This document shows, one piece after another, positions 10,025-24,400 of a stretch of DNA of 64,000 nt. Below the pieces are notes generated by a model, which worked only from the letters and a program-made list of their open reading frames with translations, made no database searches and had not been told where the DNA came from. The position numbers were made by a program, and so were the translations under genes. How positions within the stretch are numbered: the stretch's first letter is position 1; each line of letters opens with the position of its first letter. The stretch is from Telmatactis stephensoni (Eukaryota; Cnidaria; Anthozoa; Actiniaria; Isophelliidae): positions 124,001-188,000 of the forward strand of contig JALIZF010001844.1 in assembly GCA_029948255.1 (NCBI GenBank), written 5' to 3'.

Positions 10025-12466
10025 GGATGTTTGTTACATTGAATGTCTGTCCGGCCAGGTATTTTGTGTTTTGTTGTGTTGGTTACTCTGACAAGATAAA
10101 CATTGTAAACTTGTCATTTTCATTTCTGTTTTCAAGCATCCATTGTGAAATCAGTCTTTGCAATAAATAATGAAAGCATGACCATACTTTACATGATCAC
10201 CTTTTCAACTCATTGAACACTGAATCAATTAATGTACAGACTTCTAAAAAATACGTCTATTAATAATAAATTACAATACCAAGCAGACCTTGCTTTGTCA
10301 ATTTTGTATTGATGCTATATGTTATTTTACACTGTACATGACAATCATAATTTACAATGTACATTGAATAACTACACTTTAGCGTTGATTATGTATGGCT
10401 GTTTTAAAAGCACCACGACAGGCTTGACTTGCATTCTTCTAGTACTGCGTCATCAGGGACGGGCTTCAGTAAAAGTTTTACACATGCATGTACACCTGTA
10501 ATGTACATTATTTAAATAGTATAGCACAAGTGTAAAACTTTTATTGAAGTGACTCCTGTACAGCATAAAGCTAATAAGAGCATTTTCAGATGATATGACT
10601 GTGAAAACTGCACAGTACAGTCACAGCAGGAAGTTTCAAATGTTTTTATAGAAAATCATCTTACTGACAGGTTCGCAGCATGTCCATTTCACACTCATGT
10701 GAAAATTTCTCTTCTAGTATGTGTTTACAGCCTATTACTGCCACTGAACCCTCACCACTGTAAAATGATGAGAGGGGAAGGTGACAGTACTAGTTAAAAC
10801 TGTTGCAATTTCCTTAATACACTTCTAGAGTGGTTTTTGTATCAGTATCACAGTGTCAGTACCATGATGTCTTTAAAAACATTCAAACTTCCTGCCGTAA
10901 CAATACCGTGCTGTAACTGCCATTTTCACAGTCATACAAAATCTGCTTTTTGTGGGCAACTAATCAAACATTATTTTATAATCAAACTATGATCCATTAT
11001 TTGGATTTTAATTCCACAAAAATATTATTTTGGATACTATATTTTTCCAAATTGGAAAGTTAGTTATTAGGTCCAGTCTCATCTGAGAAGAACATTTGAA
11101 TTACTTCTATATCAATGACATATATTATTGATTACCATTATACAGTCAAACCAAGTTAGACTGTAATTGAGTGGACACATATCAGTGAAATCATGCTTCA
11201 AAATTTAGTCTAATATTTAATGAATGTGAAACAACATTCAATAGACAGTGAATGACAGCTACATCAACACATACTAGAGTGATTACACGTAACCCACGAA
11301 ATTGTACGTCTAGCTATTAATAAATAATGCAAAATAGCACTATTAAACAATCTGGAAAACAAAGGATTTTGTACTAATTAGCACTATTTGGATTTTGTAC
11401 TTTTTCACGGGTTAAGTGCAATCACTCTGTTAGTAGATACTATTTGAATGTGGGCAAAGCAGAATTAGTCTATGGGGTGGGGAATGGTCCACAGAAATCT
11501 GAATCCCAAAATATTGTTGTAGTAGGCAGATTAACGTAAAAAGTCTTAGACTCAAAATAGATGTTCTATTTTCTGTTTCACAAACATATTGTGTACACTC
11601 TAACCAGTGATAAACATTCATAAAACTAAAGCCAATGCTCTGAGTCAAGATCAAGCACTTCTAAATTCTAAAAATAACCTAGTTACCTAAATAACTTAAG
11701 CATTCAGAAGACTTTTTATAGATAAATTAATTCTTCCTAATAATTCTTGTGGATTTGCAACTCATCTCAATATGACACTAGTGCTGTTACATAAAAAGGA
11801 GTTTAAAAGAGTTATAATCTTTATTACAAGTATCAAAAAGATATTAAATTATGTCATATTTGAGAGCTCAAGATTCAGTTCACACACAAAGGATCTTGTG
11901 ACCTTTTTACATCTGGCATTTCCCAGTTGGCATTTAGTACATTTGGTGTTCAAAGATGGCGACTTGTAACAATTGAAGGGGTACTAACAGAAAAGACCAA
12001 AACAAAAAAAAACGCCAAACTTTGGTATTTGACTTGTAAAAAAAGGCTATATTGATACCAACCAGGACCATTAAAGTTAACTTCAGTAGAAAGTCACTTA
12101 CTAATAGGCCATTTTTATAAGAAGCCCATCATTTCCAGCAAATACAAAATGACTCGCCTCCATGTTGAAGTGGCAATGCAAGATGTGAAAAATTAGTCTT
12201 GTGGTCCTCTCTGCCAATGATTTGCTGTTTTCTACATTCATGAAGCTACAGCTTCCTGTTCTCTTTGGCTGACTGTCTACTTTGAGCTATTTGAACTTAA
12301 TTACAGAAAATGAACAATGTACCCTCTACAGAATTTGTATGTGTGAGAATATTTACATGTACTGGTTTCGATTTCATATTGAAATAGGGAGTTTATCATA
12401 ATAATCTGGTAATAATATATCAAAACACTTTTACAAATAGATTCTCTGTACACTGATTTCTACAAA
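10025..12466. other. Intergenic region between convergent genes
   Basis: The upstream gene ends at 9498 (+) and the RhoGAP gene ends at 12470 (-), so this is the convergent 3' side of both. Apart from the inverted-repeat pair at 10588-10942 and scattered AT-rich sequence I see no gene. An AATAAA on the minus strand (11820-11825) is a possible polyadenylation signal for the RhoGAP mRNA. Confidence 0.5.
10588..10942. repeat. Inverted-repeat element of the TCGTATGACTGTGAAAA family
   Basis: The left arm (about 10588-10652) runs ATGACTGTGAAAACTG to CAGGAAGTTTCAAATG. The right arm (about 10873-10942) is its inverse, with ATTCAAACTTCCTGCC and CATTTTCACAGTCATAC. Shorter relatives with the same CACAGTCATAC end are at 21553-21625, 27637-27761, 32717-32853 and 55030-55132. 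Confidence 0.7.
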
Positions 12467-12469
12467 TAT

Positions 12470-15400
12470 CTAGTCTTCTTTGCTAGTACTCAATGGTTTG
12501 ATAATCCATTCTGCATGTTGATTGACTTTAAAAAGAGCTATCATGTTAGTGTCATGGTCCAGTCGGCGCTCACCTACAAAACAAAAACATGGTAAACAGT
12601 CTAGTTCTGAGAATTCACAGGTATCACTAATATAAACAATAATTGCTCCATCAAAGAAAGCTAGAGCTGAAATTTCTCCAAACATCTCAGCTCTAGCTTG
12701 CTTTTTGATGACCCTATTCACATACACCTATTTCAATAAACGTTGTCGGCAAAAGCCTACGCGACTCACCCGAAAGGAAGCATGGGTAAACATTACTAAA
12801 GCTGTAAAACCACACAAATATCCACACCATAATTCAAGTTCAGCTTGCCATGACCTAATACATCAAAGAGTTTCATTTGCTGATGCTAAAATCAAGACCA
12901 ATGCTAAAAAGAGAGGGAAATTTTGCAACTACCCATACTCCTTTTCGGTCTAGTCGCGAAGGCTAGAGACCTCTCATATGACAACCTTAATTGAAATAGG
13001 TATATATAGCATTAGCTCCACCTCAAAAAGCAATTTTTTTACTTCAGTCTTACCTATGTTGCCCCCAACTTCAAACAAGTAGTGACTATCATGTGCAAAC
13101 TTGTTTTCACTGTGAGGATTCACACAATTTTTGTATTCATGTGACTTGTTTGTTTGTTGAGGCTGCACAGAGCTTCCCTCAGGTTGCCGTTTAAATTTAG
13201 CCACAATATCACCAGCAGTCATGCCTTGCATGAGCTGTATTGCCATTGCAATCTTGTTGAGCATGGGTGCTTTGACTCTAATAATGTTGTTGGCTTTGTC
13301 AGCCTGTCAAAGATATAACACCATCAATAATTTTAGATACAACAGAACTCAAGCAAAAAGGTACAACCTACAATGTACATAAACTAATAAATGAAACTAT
13401 TAATTTGTTCACAGATAACATTTCGGAAGCATATAACCAGGGCTGAGTTGAGTGGGTTAGCACTGCAATTCTCTATCTAGAATCATAAATATTATTTATG
13501 CCGATAATTATGATGAAAATTTGACTGACACTAATTGAAATCAGGCTCCTTTTCAAAGCCACTGTAAAGATAGTGTTGCAAATAGAAATTTTAGCCTACC
13601 TCCAATAAATCCACAGGTGTAGGATCTGTAATTGAGTGCTTCTTTTGTGGTGAGCCTCCTGCTGCTTCTTTACTGCGCTTCAGTAAGAGTTTGCGGACCT
13701 AAAGAGTTCAATTAGCCATATTAAAAAGATTGTTAATTTTTCACAACCAAAATGCATTATTAACCCAAGAAGATACATACTGCTTTAGCATCTTTTATTC
13801 TTTTGTTTCCTTCTGCTTCATATAAATATCGAACTTGCATGACCATAAAACCAGGAATCTGTAACAAGTAAAATCAACATTAGTCATTGACCTGTGCTCA
13901 ACATGGCAGTACTGCTATGTCCAGAAAATTCCATAACTATGCTTCTGGACCCCATGATATAGGATTGTTGTAACAAAAACTCTAGTACTTTAAGTAGATT
14001 TAATTGGCCGGTAACAAAAAGAGCAAGGGACTGGGTCCAAGTTTGTAAAACCAACTCAATTAAGGTTCCAGAAAAGAAACCCCATCACATGAAAGAGTAG
14101 TATACAACAAGCCTGCTGACCAAGTTTGGGGAAGTTTGACTTAATAGAAACAATGTTATGAACATTCAAACCCTGTCAAAATTACAAAGAAATGTATGGT
14201 GTCCAGCCAAAACGTCCAGCCAAACCATACATTCTCTGTATTTTAAGAAAATTTTGAAACATCATAATTCTATTTCCATTTGCTCAAACATGATCAAATT
14301 TTCAATTCTTACTTATTTTTATGTGTTGTTTCTTATTATGAAGTCTGTTTGCGAATTAACTCGTATCTAAGAAACTTGATCCCATTCCCCTGCTCGTTTT
14401 GTTACTGGCTAATAGACAGAGAATAATGTACCAAACCCAAAATTTCATTGGCCAACAGTCAGTGGTTCATCAGCCATTTGTTGGTAATTTGTTGGTTGAC
14501 CATTAATTTTGTTGCCAGTCAATAAATTGTCAGTCAGTCCACTGTTGGTGGACTCTTCATCAACTGGCCACGAACTGTAAGCCAACTATCTCCCCACAAG
14601 TAACAGACAGGGGAATGGATTTGGGTACATTATTTTATACTTCTGCCAAAAGAGTAATACATACCGTCCATAAGATATTCTGATACTTGATTAACATCCT
14701 AACAACATTGACAGCCCCTTGAGCAATTTTTATCTCATGAACATCATTTTGGGATTTAAACAGGAACAGGTTTGGAGCCATGATCATTGCTACATTGTTG
14801 AGGTTCATCTTGTTTTGTTTCTCATGCACAATGATTTGTTTGAGAAACAGCAATAAAATCTGAAAAAGGAATAATTATCATATTCAATGCAGGGGCAGAT
14901 CTAGGACTATGTATGCATCATCCCAAACAGGGGGTTGTATGATGGCAATAAAAGCAAACGTAGGTAGCCTCATTCTAGTAAGCCATGATTCATTTTTTAA
15001 CTTTCATAGTGGGGGTTGCAGCCCCCTAAACCCTCCACCCTCCCCCTGGATCCGCTCTTACAATGAGAACATCTTATAGTCATGTACTGTGTCCGGTGTA
15101 AGCTTGTGAAAAACCAATTGCATTTTATATCCGCACTAGCTCCCCTTGTTGAAGACATGTTTTCCAAAATAATCCCCATTCCCTTGGATTTTCCATTAAT
15201 TTTGATGAATTTTAGACCCTTCTCCTTGGATTTTCCAGTGGATTTTCAATGGAAGCTGAGGGGGCTCCATGGAATTCCAGAGGGGTTTTAGTACCCTTAC
15301 TCCCTTGGATTTCCATGTGTCCTCAACATGGAGAATGCGGATAAAAAAATGCAAAAACCCATTTAGTAATGTAATGCAGGGTGTACCCAGGGAAGGGTTC

Positions 15401-18400
15401 AAGGGGTTCCAGACCACCCTTTGCAACCAAACTTTTTTTACAAATGAGTTTGTAATTGCTGAATAAAATAATAAATATATGAAGTAAATAAGCTTAAGTA
15501 CTAGTACGAGCACTCTTACTAGCTATACAGCTAGTTTCCAGGTTCTCCACTGTACTCTCACACTCACTACATTCTATTATTCTGTGCATACAATTCTTAG
15601 CTCACTAATATATTTCAAGTTGTATAGTCTTGTTTTCACACTATCATGATTTGTTCATCTGGACGATTTGTCCATCTTCTAGTGTGAAAAGAGCAACTGA
15701 TCTATATCAGCTCAAACTGCAACAAAGCTTGAAATGATATCTGTCTGAACTTACTCTGAGACAATCTCTATGTACAGAAGGCAACAGTAGAATAAGCAAA
15801 TTCAGTGCTTGTAGCTGCTGTCTTCTGTCTGGTATATCTAGGAAAATGGTTGAAGGAATTAATGAAATTCAATAATTCTAATAATTAAGTTTCCATCCAG
15901 TTTACATGTAAAACAAATAAACAGAGCAAATAAATGAATGAATAATGAATGAAAAAAATAGAATGAATGGACAGATGGATGAATAAAACAACTTCTTCCC
16001 ACACTCGCAATCAATAGAAAATTCCATCCAGTGCCAGTGACCTACTTTCAACTGATGCAAAAGTTGGTTGGTATTCATGAGTAAGCAGAGGAAATGGCAA
16101 CTCCCTGTGGACAGAAAGAATATTCAATTTCAAAAACTGTACAGTGAAACTTCTTCTAACAGACACATTTTGTAAAGCAGACACATCATGAAGTAAACAC
16201 CATCAAACTTCCAACATGTGGTCCCAGTATTTTTCCTTACAAATACTACATATTGCACCTCTCATAGCAGACACCACCCATGGACAGACAGAGACACCTT
16301 TTCCAGGTCCATAGAGGTTAAAACATTCTCACCTGGTTTTGCTACTGGGAAATGCTCCAAAGTGATTTTTCACAACCAGTACACACAAGTTTCAATTTGT
16401 TTAATTTGCAATTTTTACATGCATTGCCGCCAGATCATACTCCCGAATATTTAACTGGCATTTTGATACAACAATGGAGCATTAAGTAGGGTCAAAATTC
16501 TGCTAATGAGAAAGTAATATAACACTGAATGAATGAAGCCTTTATTTAACCAGGGTAACACCATCAGTCACTGTACAGCAACTGATATCAATAGGAGCCC
16601 TGACACATAAAGGAGCTTTGCTTCCATAGCATGCCCTGGGAGCAAAACCCTTTGTGTGCATACTGGTCTTTATTCTTCATCAATTAATGATGGTAATAGG
16701 ACTGAGTGGAGTCCAATTCGGTCTGTAATCATACGAGGGATAAACAAAATTGGACGACCGCGTAGCGGGAGTCCAATTTGTTTATTCCGAGTATGATTAT
16801 AGACAGAATTGGACGACACGAAGTCCTATTACTAATTAATCATTACTATTACAACTTCCGAGAAAAATATTTTCATACTTATCAATGCAACTAAAATGAC
16901 CAAATTTTTGTTGAAAAAGCGAGAAAAAAATAATAGTAATAAATTTCTTGAGTGTGCGCTTAATGGCGTAGCGATTACGTGACTGCGCGCGCTCAAAATG
17001 CGAAATCTGATTGGCTCTGGCCACTGTCCGATTGCAACTGTCCTATTACAGGTGTCCAATTACAGCAAACTGTCCAATTACACTATCCAATTACAACCTA
17101 CAGCTTGATTAGTGAAAAAAAGCAGTCTTTCAACCAATAAGATTTGAGGAAATTGTAATAGTTTTGATTAAATTCAAAATCCAGAATTTACCTCAAGAAT
17201 TGTTTTAATAATGATACAACATCATGAGGTCTGTAACCATTCCAACTGAATGAGCCATCATTAAATGTTTCCTCAATCTCTTCTTTTATAGCCTAGTTAT
17301 ATACAAACACAGGTATTAATTCATTACAGGTAAGACAGGCCTTGCAGGCAGCCCCCTTCTTTTGCCCTTTGGGATCTCTTTGTTGCTCATCCGAGGAGGA
17401 CTAGGTAAGACCCAATCCCACTGGAGCAACCTCCTTCTTTTGCCCTTTGAAACTGAAATCATGAAATTCCATGACTTTCCAGGTTTTCCATGTCTCGTAT
17501 GAACCCTGAGTGAGTGACTTGAACATTAAATTGCAGTGTTTACCTTAATCCTTTGAACAGAACCTGGAACTCGTAAAATACCCTCCTCTTTTAATCCTGT
17601 TGTCATATAATGTTAATATGTTAAAATTTATGACTATCATCATCATCATCATTATACACTCTCTCTTTCTTTACTTAGTCCTTCCCATTTTATTTCTTCC
17701 TTTTTTATCTGTTCCTTTTTGTCGTTTGTTTTTTAATCTCTCTTTTATTTATCTCTCATAGATCTGGATCTGGTAGTTAACACAATTAATCTTATTACCT
17801 GTTGTCTCCAAATAGTTCACAACCTAGGATTAAAAAATATTGACTGTGAGTGGATTCGAGTTATTATAATCAAATTATTTACAAATTATAGACTTAGGGC
17901 TGAAAACTAGTATCAATATTATTTTATAATTCTGAAGAGGTGGATTTGATTGATTAGTATAGTATAAAGAACGAGAGAGAGTGTTTTATCGGATATAAAG
18001 ATATACCGATAAAACACGATCTTGAGTTCTTTATACGGCTTTTAAAAAACTCATTAATAATTCATAAGGCAAACACAATGAAAATCGCCACCGTGACGAG
18101 TGTCTTTATATCTGATAAAGATTCGGCCTAATTTACATCAACTTTAACCTCGATTTTCTCCAAGATAAATGAAGATATTTTTGATTTTCTTTTAGAGAAC
18201 AACTCTAATATGTGTTGGAGTTTTTTAAGCCGTATAAAGAACTCGAGATCGTGTTTTATCGGTATAAAGATCCTCGCCTACGGCTCGGATCTTTATATCC
18301 GATAAAACACTCTCTCTCGTTCTTTATACTATACAAAAAACTCCAACACACATAAGAATTGTTCTTTAAAAGAAAATCAAAAATATCTTCATTTACCTTG

Positions 18401-21400
18401 GAGAAAATTGAGGTTAAAGTTGATGTAAATTAGGTGGAATCTTTATCAGATATAAAGGCACTTGTCATGCATGGTGGAGATTTTCATTGTGTTTGCTTTA
18501 TGAATTATTAATGAGTTTTTTAATAATAAATAAAACAAATTACAAAAGGCTAAGTAAGGGCTCAAAACTAGCATATTATATATAATATAATATAATATAA
18601 TATAATATAATATAATATAATATAATATAATATAATATAATATAATATAATATAATATAATATAATATAATATAATATAATATAATATAATATAATATAA
18701 TATAATATAATATAATATAATATAATATAATATAATATAATATAATATAATATAATATAATATAATATAATATAATATAATATAATATAATATAATATAA
18801 TATAATATAATATAATATAATATAATATAATATAATATAATATAATATAACTATTATATTATAGTTCTGAAAAGGCACCAAAAAATATTTCATAGCAGTA
18901 GGTGTCTGATCCTCACATGTATCCAGTGGATTTCTGTCAATCTATTATTGCTAGGCTTCAAGTGACAGTCATTGTAGCCACCTTCAATGAACTTTTTTTG
19001 TCATTAGCTAGCGTGTTGTTTGTTGTCCAGATGTCTACTACTTATCTTTTCATGATAACAGAATGACTGAAGCCCAACAAATGCCACCTTTAACTGAGAA
19101 CACTAGAATGTGAGATCTACTCAGAACTGATAATAATATTATCCACCATTACCTCTTGTAAGAATACTGGGACTTTGGTATGGAAACCCCTATTTCTGTC
19201 ATGTTGAACCATGTACTGCAAAGGGACACCAAAAATACCAGTCTCTGAATGAAAAAACAAACAAACAACAATTTAGAGGTGTATTTTAATAAATGTATTC
19301 ATTTGTACGTAGCGAGAGCACTTGTCTTCCACCTCTGTGGCCGGCTAGCTGGGCTACATTCATGGCTGAGCCATTTATGAACTGAGTTTGTTTGATGTGT
19401 TGATCTCTACAGAATGAACCTTCCTTGGCAGAAGTTTGTAAAAGGTAACAATAAATAAATAACTTTGACCAAAAATTACAAACCTTTGACCTTTCTTTTG
19501 ATTGGTTTCCTTCTATGAAGAGCAATTCCATGGGAATCAAACAGTGCCGTTAGCTCAATAAGAGCAAGCGATCTAACTTTTTCCATGTCTTGTTTGCTGA
19601 TGTCTGATATGTGCGTCACACCTAACTCATCTTTCGTTAAGGTATAATTCTATAATGACAATCAACATTAAATCAATTTATTAAAAATAAGGTCAGCACT
19701 TTTATACATGTACTGAGTATGTAGCTATGGCCTGGTTGATGAACATGGCACAAGCATTTAGTGCAAGTAATATACATACATGTATGCATGATCCATGTGA
19801 TACATTAGGTGTAAAAAAAGATAAGTACATGTACTGTGAACTGAGTCTGCATATTTTGTGCTTGTCCTTCTGTCACTAGTGATAAGACGGACACTGCTTA
19901 TGAGGAGAATATTACTGAGTTCTGTGTATGTTGCTTGTACCTATAATGCTTGTGTCAACAAAGTTTAAAAGCATTTACATTACAAGTACATGTAGGTATC
20001 ATGAAAATATAAAATAGAAATTAAAACCAAACACGTATCAGTATATCTATGTGAAGAAAATACATCTGAAAATTTCATTATAATTTGTTTACAGTACAGG
20101 AGCCAGTTGTACAAAGCCTGGATAAGTGCTATCCACTGGATAAATACTGTCTTATTCAGCAGATAAAATTTATACATGTGTAGCTCTTATCCAGTGGATA
20201 ACTTATCCAGGCTTCGTACAACCAACTCCAGATAGAACAACATAGCTGAGCACTTACAGGTAGTTTTGGAAGCTGTGGTGGTGTGAACTTTTTTGGTTTA
20301 TGGTTCGCTTGTCCATTCTAAAAACAAATTAAATAAAATATTTAGTTTCATTACATACATGTATACTGTAGGTACATATAGTTAAAAAACTCCTAGTATT
20401 ATAACATAATTCAGTTATGGTATACAATATTCACAGTAGGTTTCAGTTTAACTGATATCAACTAGGTATTATTTGACACCTCACCAATAAAACAATTATA
20501 CTAAAACTAATAAAATTTTAATAGTAACAAATGTCTTACCAACCCCTTGCTGCACTATCACCTTCAAACAATTACCCACTTACTGACACCTTACCAATCC
20601 CTTATCGACACCTTACCAACCACTTCCCGACACCTTACCAACCACTTATACCTTACCAACCACTGTCTTGATGACACCTTACCAACCACTTACTGACACC
20701 TTACCAACCACTTATCGACACCTTACCAACCACTTCCTGACACCTTACTAACCACTTACTGATACCTTACCAACCACTTACTGACACCTTACCAACCACT
20801 TACTGACACCTTACCAACCACTTCCTGACACCTTACCAATCACTTACTGACACCTTACCAACCACTTACTGATACCTTACCAACCACTTCCTGACACCTT
20901 ACCAACCACTTCCTGACATCTTACCAACTACTTCCTGACACCTTACTACATGTAACAACTTCCCGACACCTTACCAACCACTTACTGACACCTTACCAAC
21001 CACTTACTGACACCCTTACTAACAAGTTTTGACAATATACGATTGCCTGCACTCTTAAATATCAGCTTGTCATGCACATGTCAACACTTACTAGTTTAGT
21101 ATGATTGGGAACATCCACAGGACATTCATGGATGACTTCTGGTTCAGAATCGTGTGTAGTACCAGGAGATAAACTAAGATCTTTAATATTCAGTCTAGAG
21201 TCTACTAAGTCATCAACAATAGATTCCTTTGTTTTCTCAGCAGCATTAAACAGCTCCTGCTTTGATAGACCAGTGACATAAAACACTGACCCATGGTGAT
21301 GTTTGGTTTGCTGGACACCTGCAATAAAGTGAAGCAAATTTTGTCAACATTGTTTTATTTGTGTACACATACCACTATATTTTAAATGCACAATGCAAAA

Positions 21401-24400
21401 AGCATGGTTGCTATTTGAGTGTCGCTTAGCTATATAGACCTAACACACACACACACACACACACAAATAGTGGGAACTCTGTCCCCTACTATCAGCACTA
21501 TAATAGAGCAAATTAAAGACTTTCAGACTTCAGAATTTCAGACTTCGTCATGCCGTAGCTGTGTCAGTGCCATGACATCCGTCTATAAATACATTTGACT
21601 GTGCCGCATTTTCAGTCATACATTGTACAAAATCTCCTCTAACAACAATACAAAAATTGACACCAAAATCAATTTCTAAACTAAATCTTTCATGCTTTGA
21701 GTCTAGGATTATTTTATCAATCAAAATTTCCAAAAATTGCAGTGTATCTGCTATGATTTGTAACTTTTGGACACCAATGGCAATTTAACATTTTGAAGAT
21801 ACCAGTCCCAGAACAGTGTACCAGTAAACTCTGATCAAAATCTATATTCTCCTTAAAGTTGTTTCAGTTCCATAGGAGAACTTAGAATTCCATCAGAGAT
21901 CACTTACTCTGTTTTTGCTAGGATCTCTTCATTCAATTACCTGCTGAATGGACACGTATATCTTCACTGCCACGCCGATCCTCTACAGGCAGTCTTCCTG
22001 GACTAGATTTGTCCTTAGTTGGATAATGTTCTCCATTAAGAGTCTCAGAAAGTAAAGAATACTTTCCAGCAATACCAAAGTTTCCAGTATTATCACTACC
22101 TGTTGCAGGTCTAATTAAGTTAACTCCTTCACTGACAGCTCTTCGAGGTAATGAAGGACGTGCTATAGTACTAGGTAGATGCATCCGTGAACTTGTCGAA
22201 CTGGTAACAGTAACAATACCAGAAGTTGCTTTGGTGTTTGTAGGAACTGGAATTGGTCTGGTGACGGTAGCAGTACTAACTGAATGTGTTCTCCCTGCAT
22301 CAGATGTATCGGACACTGACTCTGTACTTGAGCCAAGGTCAGAATTACTAGGTTGACCACTGGTCTGTACAGGGAATATAGTTCTTACATCGGCATGATT
22401 ATGCTTGGATGTATGTGCCGATGGTGTGACTGGTATTCCAAGTTTTCTTTTGGTATTATCATTTAGGGTATCAATTCTTCTTTTGACAGCCTCGGCTTGT
22501 TTCCTAGTGAGTGATGATGTAATTTCCTGTACATCTACATCATTAGCGTCAATTTCTTTACTGTCTGTAATAAAATATCCATACAAAAACATATTAGGTA
22601 ACAATAATGCTGAAATTTATGATGGAGCTACATGTACATTATTTTGTACAATATAACGTATGTCTATCTACTTTGCCATTTGCTAAATGAGGGGTGACTT
22701 GGGACTGCACATTATGCATGGACTGTTTGACTCACAAAAAAATGGTATCTTCAAATAAAGATTTTATCATTTGGAATTCTATAATATTGAAGATATTGAT
22801 CTGAAATTCTGAAATTATTAGTGAATTCCAGGAACACAACAGTTCAAGTGTCACTTTAATAGGCATTCTTATAGATAAATATGATGGATCTGTACAGTCA
22901 AACAACCCATGCAATAATTATCAATATATAAATGGCAAATTAGGCATGTGCCCAAGGGACAGAGTGAGGGAGTGTCAGAGAGGGATGAGAGGGAGAGATG
23001 GATGGTAGAATGGACAGAATGATGGAAAATTTAAGAAAGGGTGGATACTGCAGATAGAAAAGGTTCAGCAGTTAGTTAGTTAACAAATAGATTCCATTTT
23101 TCCGTGCGTATGTACTCTATTCGATGCACAGATGACGTCAAAATGTGGTGAGAACAAAAAGTACGGCACGAGACGAAGTCGAGTGGCATGACTGTTGTTC
23201 TCACCACATTTTGACGTCTTCTGTGCATCGATTAGAGTACAGACGCACGGAAAAATGGAATCTATCTGTTTTATATAATATTTATCGAAACATTCCAACC
23301 AATCAGAGCGCGCGTAAGATTCGATGACGCCATCTATGTGTGTGTGTACTCTAATCACACATGGTTGTTCGACCAATCAGAGAGCGCGTAATATGCCAAT
23401 CATTATATAAACCTTTATAACACCTACACCTACACAAGTATCCACCGATTTCCATACATATCAGTATATCCATATCAGTTTGAACAGTGATCACACACAA
23501 ATCATTCAAGTGCAGCTTCAGGGTACAAATTGGAACCCTGGAGCCACACTTCAATGCTTTGTGTGTGATCACTGAACCAATGTATGTAAAATGGTGATTA
23601 ATAATAATAATACAATTTATAAAGCGCTTATCCAGTGCTGCTCTAAGCGCTCTGAAAATAATATATAAAAGACAGAAATTACAAATTAAAGGCTATTTTA
23701 AATAAGTGAGTTTTTAAAGATGTTTTAAACGAAGACAAGCTATCACTGTTCCTGATTGACGATGGAAGAGCATTCCAGAGCTCAGGTGCAGATACGGAGA
23801 AAGAACGATAGCCATAAGATTTTAGTTGATACTTTTTATGTTCAAGAAGAAGAGAAGAAGAAGAACGTAGACGTCTTGGTGGATGATAACGAGAAATCAT
23901 TTCAGAAATGTATGATGGAGCCAAGTCGTAGAGTGATTTATATGTGATAAGAAGAATCTTGAATTTGATACGGTCAGCAACAGGAAGCCAGTGTAATTTG
24001 ATTAGAACAGGAGAAATGTGATCATATTTGTGAGTGTACGTAATGAGGCGAGCTGCAGCATTTTGTACTGATTGAAGTTTAGAGATGAGATGACTGGGAA
24101 GACCATATAGAAGACAATTATACTGATCAATCTTGGATGTGACAAAAGCATGGATAAGTGTTTCAGCAGTTTTGGCAGACAGGTACTTTCTAATTTTAGC
24201 AATGTTCCGAAGATGGTAGAACGCAGACTTGCAAACAGAATTGACATGTGGAACCATCGACAAAGTAGAGTCAAAGATGACACCAATGTTCCTAGCTGAT
24301 TCAGAGGGTTTTATTTGATCATTACCAAAATTCAAAGTGGGAATAGATTTTTGAGGGTTATGCTTGGAAAATAGCAAAAGGAATTCAGTTTTATCTTTGT

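Noticed and set aside
18576..18893. 105-codon Tyr-Tyr-Ile-Ile-Leu ORF
   Set aside because: It is the translation of the (TAATA)n array.
20535..21027. CRISPR-like repeat array
   Set aside because: The 22-bp units abut directly with no unique spacers, and the host is a eukaryote.
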